From Spirochaetaceae bacterium (GTDB lineage Bacteria; Spirochaetota; Spirochaetia; Treponematales; Breznakiellaceae), in assembly GCA_031265025.1 (NCBI GenBank), contig JAISDF010000146.1, forward strand, positions 1-9,443: a DNA stretch of 9,443 bases. The letters run 5' to 3'. A program made the translations under genes and the position numbers. Below the pieces are notes generated by a model. The model ran no database searches. It was not told where the DNA came from and saw nothing but the letters and a program-made list of their open reading frames with translations. Positions 7,158 to 9,443 of the stretch are shown piece after piece; the stretch's first letter is position 1; the number at the start of each line of letters is the position of its first letter.

Positions 7158-7186
7158 TTGACATGTAAGGCAAAAAGCAATACGCT
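7158..7186 (+). promoter_or_regulatory. Promoter of brnT-brnA, probably giving a leaderless transcript
   Basis: A perfect -35 hexamer TTGACA (7158-7163) is followed after exactly 17 nt by TACGCT (7181-7186). The latter keeps the three most important -10 bases (T, A and final T). The start of transcription is expected around 7192-7194, on the brnT ATG itself, and no Shine-Dalgarno lies before that ATG. A small palindrome ACATGT (7161-7166) overlaps the -35 element. It could be part of an operator, since BrnA-type antitoxins repress their own operons. Confidence 0.6.
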
Positions 7187-7191
7187 AAAAC

Positions 7192-7509
7192 ATGGAAGAG
7201 CGCCGGATCGTATGGGACGAAAACAAGAACGCGGAAAACAAAATAAAACATAAAATCGGCTTTGAAGACGCTCAATTTGTGTTTGCCGATCCAGGCCGCA
7301 TTGAGCGTATTGACCGCAGTGAAAGCAACATCTCCGGCGAAACACGATGGCAGACAATCGGCAGGGTTGGCAGTCTCTTGTTTGTTGTCTATACGGAGCG
7401 TGGGAAAGAGACGCGCCTGGTCACGGCACGGGAAGCCGAAAAACATGAGAGGAGAAGTTACAATGGGTACTATCACATCGACGGTAAGGGTTGGACAAAA
7501 GCCACCTAA
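7192..7509 (+). CDS. brnT: BrnT family toxin (type II toxin-antitoxin ribonuclease)
   Basis: The predicted protein has 105 residues with the BrnT signature: an early W-D-E-N-K-N (res 8-13), N..KHKIGFEDAQFVF (res 16-31), RWQTIGRVGSLLFVVYTERGKETRLVTAREAEKHER, then Y. BrnT toxins have a RelE-like fold, act as ribonucleases that halt translation, and are neutralised by BrnA, which also represses the operon. Here toxin precedes antitoxin, the usual brnTA order. Start ATG 7192 fits the family N-terminus but lacks a ribosome site, matching the predicted leaderless mRNA. The C-terminus continues about 15 residues past HERRSYN (GYYHIDGKGWTKAT), giving an unusually long 47-bp overlap with brnA. It lies just inside the tRNA-Val junction, so it is probably carried by a mobile element and may stabilise it. 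Confidence 0.92.
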   Translation: MEERRIVWDENKNAENKIKHKIGFEDAQFVFADPGRIERIDRSESNISGETRWQTIGRVGSLLFVVYTERGKETRLVTAREAEKHERRSYNGYYHIDGKGWTKAT

Positions 7510-7792
7510 AGAAGTCATCAAACGGGTAAAAAAAGCGATCAGGGAAGCACGGAAAGCGCCGACGGTCTACGATCCCGATTGTCCGCCCTCGTCGCCGGAG
7601 GCCCTCAAGGAATTCGCTCACCTGGCGGCGGAGCGCAACCGGCGCAAAAAGAAACAATCGGTAACTATCCGTATCGCCCCGGACGTTCTTGAAACTTATA
7701 AAACGATGGGGGACGGCTATACCGGCATTATGGCCGATGTCCTGAAATATGCCGTGGATAATCCCGGCGTTCTTACTGCGGCCACACGATAG
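7463..7792 (+). CDS. brnA: BrnA family antitoxin
   Basis: The predicted protein has 109 residues. The C-terminal part is the BrnA antitoxin/ribbon-helix-helix region: KKKQSVTIRIAPDVLETYKTMGDGYTGIMADVLKYAV (res ~67-103), with the beta strand VTIRI followed by two helices that dimerise and bind operator DNA. The N-terminal half is basic (KRVKKAIREARK), then acidic/proline-rich (YDPDCPPSSPEALKEF), and would wrap the toxin. ATG 7463 has a strong GGAGAAG site (7451-7457) five nt upstream, inside brnT. Translation thus starts within the toxin gene in another frame and overlaps it by 47 bp. Co-production with BrnT and joint autorepression are expected from the family. No terminator follows; a structured stretch begins at the stop codon. 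Confidence 0.9.
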   Translation: MGTITSTVRVGQKPPKEVIKRVKKAIREARKAPTVYDPDCPPSSPEALKEFAHLAAERNRRKKKQSVTIRIAPDVLETYKTMGDGYTGIMADVLKYAVDNPGVLTAATR

Positions 7793-7966
7793 CCCCGGCA
7801 GCCGGTTACTTAGTAACCCGCTCCCTCCGGGGCCGCCCCGGACCGTGCCGGGAAAATGCGCCCTACCATTTTGCTGATACCGGGGCAATGCCGCCTGAAG
7901 CGTCCCGTAAACTGTAAAGGCGGGGCTTGCGTAAATCCTACCGGAAGAACCGGCGGAGGTAGAAGT
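7793..7966 (+). other. Highly structured non-coding stretch, possible undescribed RNA or leader
   Basis: Between the brnA stop and the next start signal, nearly every base can be placed in a consecutive helix. (1) CCCGGCA 7794-7800 pairs with TGCCGGG 7846-7852 and encloses two perfect hairpins, GGTTAC-TTA-GTAACC (7804-7818) and CCGGGG-CCG-CCCCGG (7827-7841), forming a three-way junction. (2) AAAATG 7853-7858 pairs with CATTTT 7867-7872, directly abutting. (3) GCAA 7885-7888 pairs with TTGC 7927-7930, continuing as CCGCCT 7891-7896 with AGGCGG 7918-7923. (4) CTACC 7938-7942 pairs with GGTAG 7958-7962, covering the Shine-Dalgarno GGAGG (7955-7959). It matches no RNA family I know (not tmRNA, SRP or a common riboswitch). 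GC-rich DNA folds easily, so structure alone is not proof. It could be a regulatory leader, a stand-alone RNA, or element DNA such as an origin of transfer. Confidence 0.45.
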
Positions 7967-8096
7967 ATGTATTACTGTGATGAAAAAGACTGCCTAGGAA
8001 CCGGAAAAGGAAAGAGAGATTGAGGTAATAGAAAAAGAATTCCCGTATAGTTTTTATAACCCGAATCAAATTCTAGGGGCGGTTCATGGGCGGCGT
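7967..8096 (+). pseudogene. Small ORF and frameshifted 5' part of the following gene
   Basis: ATG 7967 has a good site (GGAGG 7955-7959, 7-nt spacing) but runs only 18 codons (MYYCDEKDCLGTGKGKRD) to TGA at 8021. The following gene's frame is open from 7998, far upstream of its first ATG at 8097. It reads as credible protein, beginning EPEKEREIEVIEKEFPYSFY and ending ILGAVHGRR before that ATG. Joining the two with a one-base shift near 7994-8012 gives one continuous acidic N-terminus. The purine run GGAAAAGGAAAG (8003-8014) is a plausible slip site. Explanations are an inactivating frameshift, a sequencing error, or programmed +1 frameshifting. Alternatively, the 18-codon ORF is a short leader peptide coupled to the gene below. 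Confidence 0.45.
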
Positions 8097-8585
8097 ATGA
8101 TCCCGCGAGAGGGGCTCTGGGCTTTAGAAACCAGGGCAAGGGCTTACCGGCAAAAGGCGAATAGCCTTATATACTGCTCCGAGGAATTGAACGAGAAAAT
8201 AAGGGAAGTAGATCAGGCCATTGCGGAATTAAAAGCAGCGTATCAAAAGCCCCCATCTCAAAGCAACCTGCAAGTTGTTCCTCCGCCGGAACCCGCCCCT
8301 GACACACAACCGCCGCCGGCACAGAAAGCGGCTAATGATTTGACCGATGTGGACTGTATCCAAAGGCTGGCAGGTACTGGCTTCATTATCAAAAACACAA
8401 ACATCAAAACCAAGACAATTTACGAAAAAACACGGGCGGCAACCGTGCCAAAAATCTATAATGAACTTTTGAAAATGACCAATGACGGTGAGCGGGCAAA
8501 ACGCATAATGTTGAATAACATATCTGGTGTGGAGACCGGGCTTAAACAACATCTTTCCCGTCTTTCAAAGCGTAATAAAAAGTAA
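8097..8585 (+). CDS. Unrecognised accessory protein: helix, proline-rich linker, basic domain
   Basis: I do not recognise this 162-residue protein. Residues 1-50 are strongly helical and could form a coiled coil (ETRARAYRQKANSL, SEELNEKIREVDQAIAELKAAY). Residues 52-76 are a proline-rich flexible linker (PPPEPAPDTQPPP). Residues 80-162 form a basic, probably helical domain ending in KRNKK, compatible with nucleic-acid binding; this is inference. There is no signal peptide or membrane segment. ATG 8097 is the first ATG but has no convincing Shine-Dalgarno, and the frame extends upstream to 7998, so the 5' end is probably longer or broken. It is more AT-rich than the flanking DNA. It lies between the toxin-antitoxin pair and the excisionase-like gene, so it is probably an element accessory gene. 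Confidence 0.6.
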   Translation: MIPREGLWALETRARAYRQKANSLIYCSEELNEKIREVDQAIAELKAAYQKPPSQSNLQVVPPPEPAPDTQPPPAQKAANDLTDVDCIQRLAGTGFIIKNTNIKTKTIYEKTRAATVPKIYNELLKMTNDGERAKRIMLNNISGVETGLKQHLSRLSKRNKK

Positions 8586-8618
8586 CATTCCGCAACATTC
8601 CATGATAATTAGGAACAT
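8584..8618 (+). repeat. Helically phased AACAT repeats upstream of the excisionase-like gene
   Basis: AACATTCC occurs at 8584-8591 and 8594-8601, and AACAT again at 8614-8618. The spacing is 10 and 20 bp, which places all three on one face of the helix. They lie immediately after the preceding stop codon and 60-95 bp before ATG 8678. Phased direct repeats are typical binding sites for small winged-helix excisionases, so this could be an autoregulatory or Xis site. Confidence 0.5.
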
Positions 8619-8640
8619 CAGGCATACCCAATAAAAAATG

Positions 8641-8670
8641 CCCTTGCGTGGCGCAAAAAGCCCACAAGGG
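8641..8670 (+). promoter_or_regulatory. Hairpin covering the Shine-Dalgarno of the excisionase-like gene
   Basis: CCCTTG (8641-8646) pairs with CAAGGG (8665-8670). The stem continues as TGG (8649-8651) with CCA (8662-8664) after a two-base bulge. The 3' arm contains most of the ribosome site AAGGGAG (8666-8672) for ATG 8678. In mRNA this would limit translation until the stem is opened, for example by temperature, a protein or upstream ribosomes. Confidence 0.5.
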
Positions 8671-8677
8671 AGTATTT

Positions 8678-8890
8678 ATGCAATTATTGAACATTGAAGA
8701 AGCCGCCGAAAATTTGCGGACGTCCCCTGTCACTATCCGCCGCATGGTCAAGGCGGGAGCGATCTCCTATCGGCGGATGGGGACGGGCAGCAAGAACATG
8801 CGGATATTTTTCACCCTCGAAGATCTGGCCGCATACCTTGAGGCTGCGGCGGTTCCGGCGAAGTCCGCGAAGGAAGGCCGTCATGATTAA
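8678..8890 (+). CDS. Excisionase-family helix-turn-helix protein
   Basis: The predicted protein has 70 residues with the MerR-like winged HTH of the excisionase (HTH_17) family. LLNIEEAAENL leads into the first helix, and SPVTIRRMVKAGAISYRRMG supplies the recognition helix and wing. KNMRIFFTLEDLAAYL is the usual C-terminal strand and helix. Such proteins bind direct repeats at element ends, steer a tyrosine integrase toward excision, or act as small regulators. ATG 8678 is chosen because AAGGGAG precedes it; a GTG at 8648 is in frame but lies inside the hairpin. Its stop overlaps the next gene's start by 8 bp, so translation is coupled. The neighbouring tRNA gene and phased repeats support a true excisionase role, but no integrase gene is in the window. 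Confidence 0.85.
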   Translation: MQLLNIEEAAENLRTSPVTIRRMVKAGAISYRRMGTGSKNMRIFFTLEDLAAYLEAAAVPAKSAKEGRHD

Positions 8891-9086
8891 GGCCGATACC
8901 TCCGCAGAGAAGGCCGGCTACTCCGGCAAGATACCCGAGGCGGCGCTTATCGCTCTCGAATGGGAACTGGCGGGGCTGATTCACGGAACGGTAAGCCTGG
9001 TCACTCACGTCCGAGATGGGAAGCTGATACGTTTTACTACTGGCAGAGAGCGATCATGCTTGGCGGAGGACGGTAATGGCGAGTAA
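8883..9086 (+). CDS. YezD/DUF2292 family small protein
   Basis: The predicted protein has 67 residues. Residues ~17-54 (IPEAALIALEWELAGLIHGT, then VSLVTHVRDGKLIRFTTGRE) fit the DUF2292/YezD pattern: an amphipathic helix, then G-[ST]-V-x-[LI]-x-x-H/V-x-D-G-K-[LV]-x-[RQ]-[FI], a short beta hairpin. The family has no established biochemical function. It is often found in small operons, sometimes with sulfur or redox genes; none is present here. AGGAAGG (8871-8877) lies five nt before ATG 8883. It overlaps the excisionase-like gene by 8 bp and itself overlaps a further start at 9076. The residues after GRE (RSCLAEDGNGE) depart from the usual ending, so the C-terminus may be divergent. Confidence 0.75.
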   Translation: MIKADTSAEKAGYSGKIPEAALIALEWELAGLIHGTVSLVTHVRDGKLIRFTTGRERSCLAEDGNGE

Positions 9087-9092
9087 GGCAAC
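9076..9092 (+). pseudogene. Start of a third operon gene, cut off by the IS fragment
   Basis: ATG 9076 has an excellent site, GGAGGA at 9065-9070 with 5-nt spacing, and overlaps the DUF2292 stop (ATGGCGAGTAA). It encodes MASKAT before reaching sequence that, in another frame, is homologous to the ISAzo13-family transposase. The frame itself runs to TAG-free nonsense and stops at 9202-9204. I infer that a third gene began here and was replaced downstream by the IS. After an excisionase gene an integrase would be the natural candidate, but nothing of its coding sequence remains to test this. Confidence 0.4.
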
Positions 9093-9443
9093 CCCCAAGC
9101 GAAGAAGATACTTATCACGGCAGATGGAGGGGGCAGCAACGGAAGCCGGAGCCGGCTGTGGAAAACGGTGTTACAAAAGCTGGCTGACAAGACAGGACTG
9201 GTAATACAGGTGTGCCATTTTCCGCCCGGGACCAGCAAGTGGAATAAGATTGAACACAAAATGTTTAGTTGTATTACGCAGAACTGGCGGGGGCGGCCGC
9301 TTATAAGCCATGAAGTAATTATCCAATTGATAGCGAATACAAAGACGCACAATGGATTGAGAATAATGGCAGGGCTGGATAGCGGCCATTATGAAACAGG
9401 CAAAAAAACAAGCGATGAAGAAATGAAAAAGATAATCCTGAAA
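9087..9443 (+). mobile_element. ISAzo13-family transposase, 5'-truncated, runs off the window
   Basis: The frame from 9087 to the window end gives 119 residues with no start codon, directly after an in-frame TAA (9084-9086). The sequence PQAKKILITADGGGSNGSRS, followed by RLWKTVLQKLAD, HFPPGTSKWNKIEH, NWRGRPL and SDEEMKKI, is characteristic of the ISAzo13 family (DDE transposase related to the Rhodopirellula-type domain). The second catalytic Asp (ITAD, visible residue 13) and the Glu (KIEH, residue 56) are present. The N-terminal DNA-binding part and the first catalytic Asp are missing. Homology to the family starts at about the PQAKK codons (9093 on), so the junction with host DNA lies within a few bases of 9087-9093. 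This is an internal break, not an IS end, so the copy is inactive. The C-terminus should lie just past the window. Confidence 0.88.

Noticed and set aside
7052..7171. Remnant of an integrase N-terminus on the minus strand (EPSRVSFYVLL)
   Set aside because: It faintly resembles the start of some tyrosine integrases. However, the stretch is short, made of the 10-bp tandem repeat, and has no recognisable continuation.
7793..7966. Group II intron, retron or diversity-generating retroelement RNA
   Set aside because: No domain V-like hairpin, no template/variable repeat pair and no reverse transcriptase are visible in the window.
8648..8677. GTG start giving a 10-residue longer excisionase-like protein
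   Set aside because: It lies inside the hairpin and lacks its own ribosome site, while ATG 8678 has AAGGGAG and fits the family start.
1..9443. CRISPR array, rRNA or additional tRNA
   Set aside because: No regularly spaced repeats of CRISPR size, no rRNA-like conserved blocks and no second cloverleaf were seen on either strand.

Overview
The window looks like a chromosomal segment of a treponeme-like spirochaete. The GC content is moderate, slightly above 50% as judged by eye. The grounds are the gene types: a large secreted protein of fibronectin-III-like modules, a secreted DUF2259-type protein, a VanH/LdhA-type D-lactate dehydrogenase and a DolK-type kinase. Free-living or termite-gut Treponema relatives would fit. 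This assignment is inference from protein character, not from a database match.

Positions 1-5194 are mostly cell-envelope genes. A 5'-truncated gene (2-1819) encodes at least six FnIII-like modules. It overlaps by 11 bp a gene for a signal-peptide-bearing protein with an IPT/TIG-like domain and a C-terminal outer-membrane barrel (1809-3074). A small unrecognised gene (3079-3513) follows 4 nt later, so the three form one transcriptional unit. It meets a convergent secreted DUF2259-type gene (3514-4206, minus) stop codon to stop codon, inside a perfect 12-bp palindrome. A multi-pass membrane protein (4349-5194) is divergent from that gene. On the minus strand, the D-lactate dehydrogenase gene (5812-6834) and a dolichol/phytol-kinase-family gene (5214-5801) form a two-gene operon that converges on it.

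Positions 6904-7089 hold a tRNA-Val(CAC) gene with its own promoter. A perfect 12-bp inverted repeat starts 3 nt after the tRNA, and a 10-bp tandem repeat lies a little further on. I read this as the likely edge of an integrated element.

From 7158 to the end the content is accessory. It comprises a BrnT/BrnA toxin-antitoxin pair behind a promoter that appears to make a leaderless brnT mRNA, a roughly 170-nt highly structured non-coding stretch, an unrecognised gene whose 5' end looks frameshifted, an excisionase-like HTH gene and a YezD/DUF2292 gene. A good start signal for a further gene follows at 9076, but the sequence is interrupted almost at once by a 5'-truncated ISAzo13-family transposase that runs off the window. 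My overall reading is a tRNA-Val-associated integrative element whose excisionase remains and whose next gene, possibly the integrase, was destroyed by IS-related recombination. The most novel-looking item is the structured stretch at 7793-7962.
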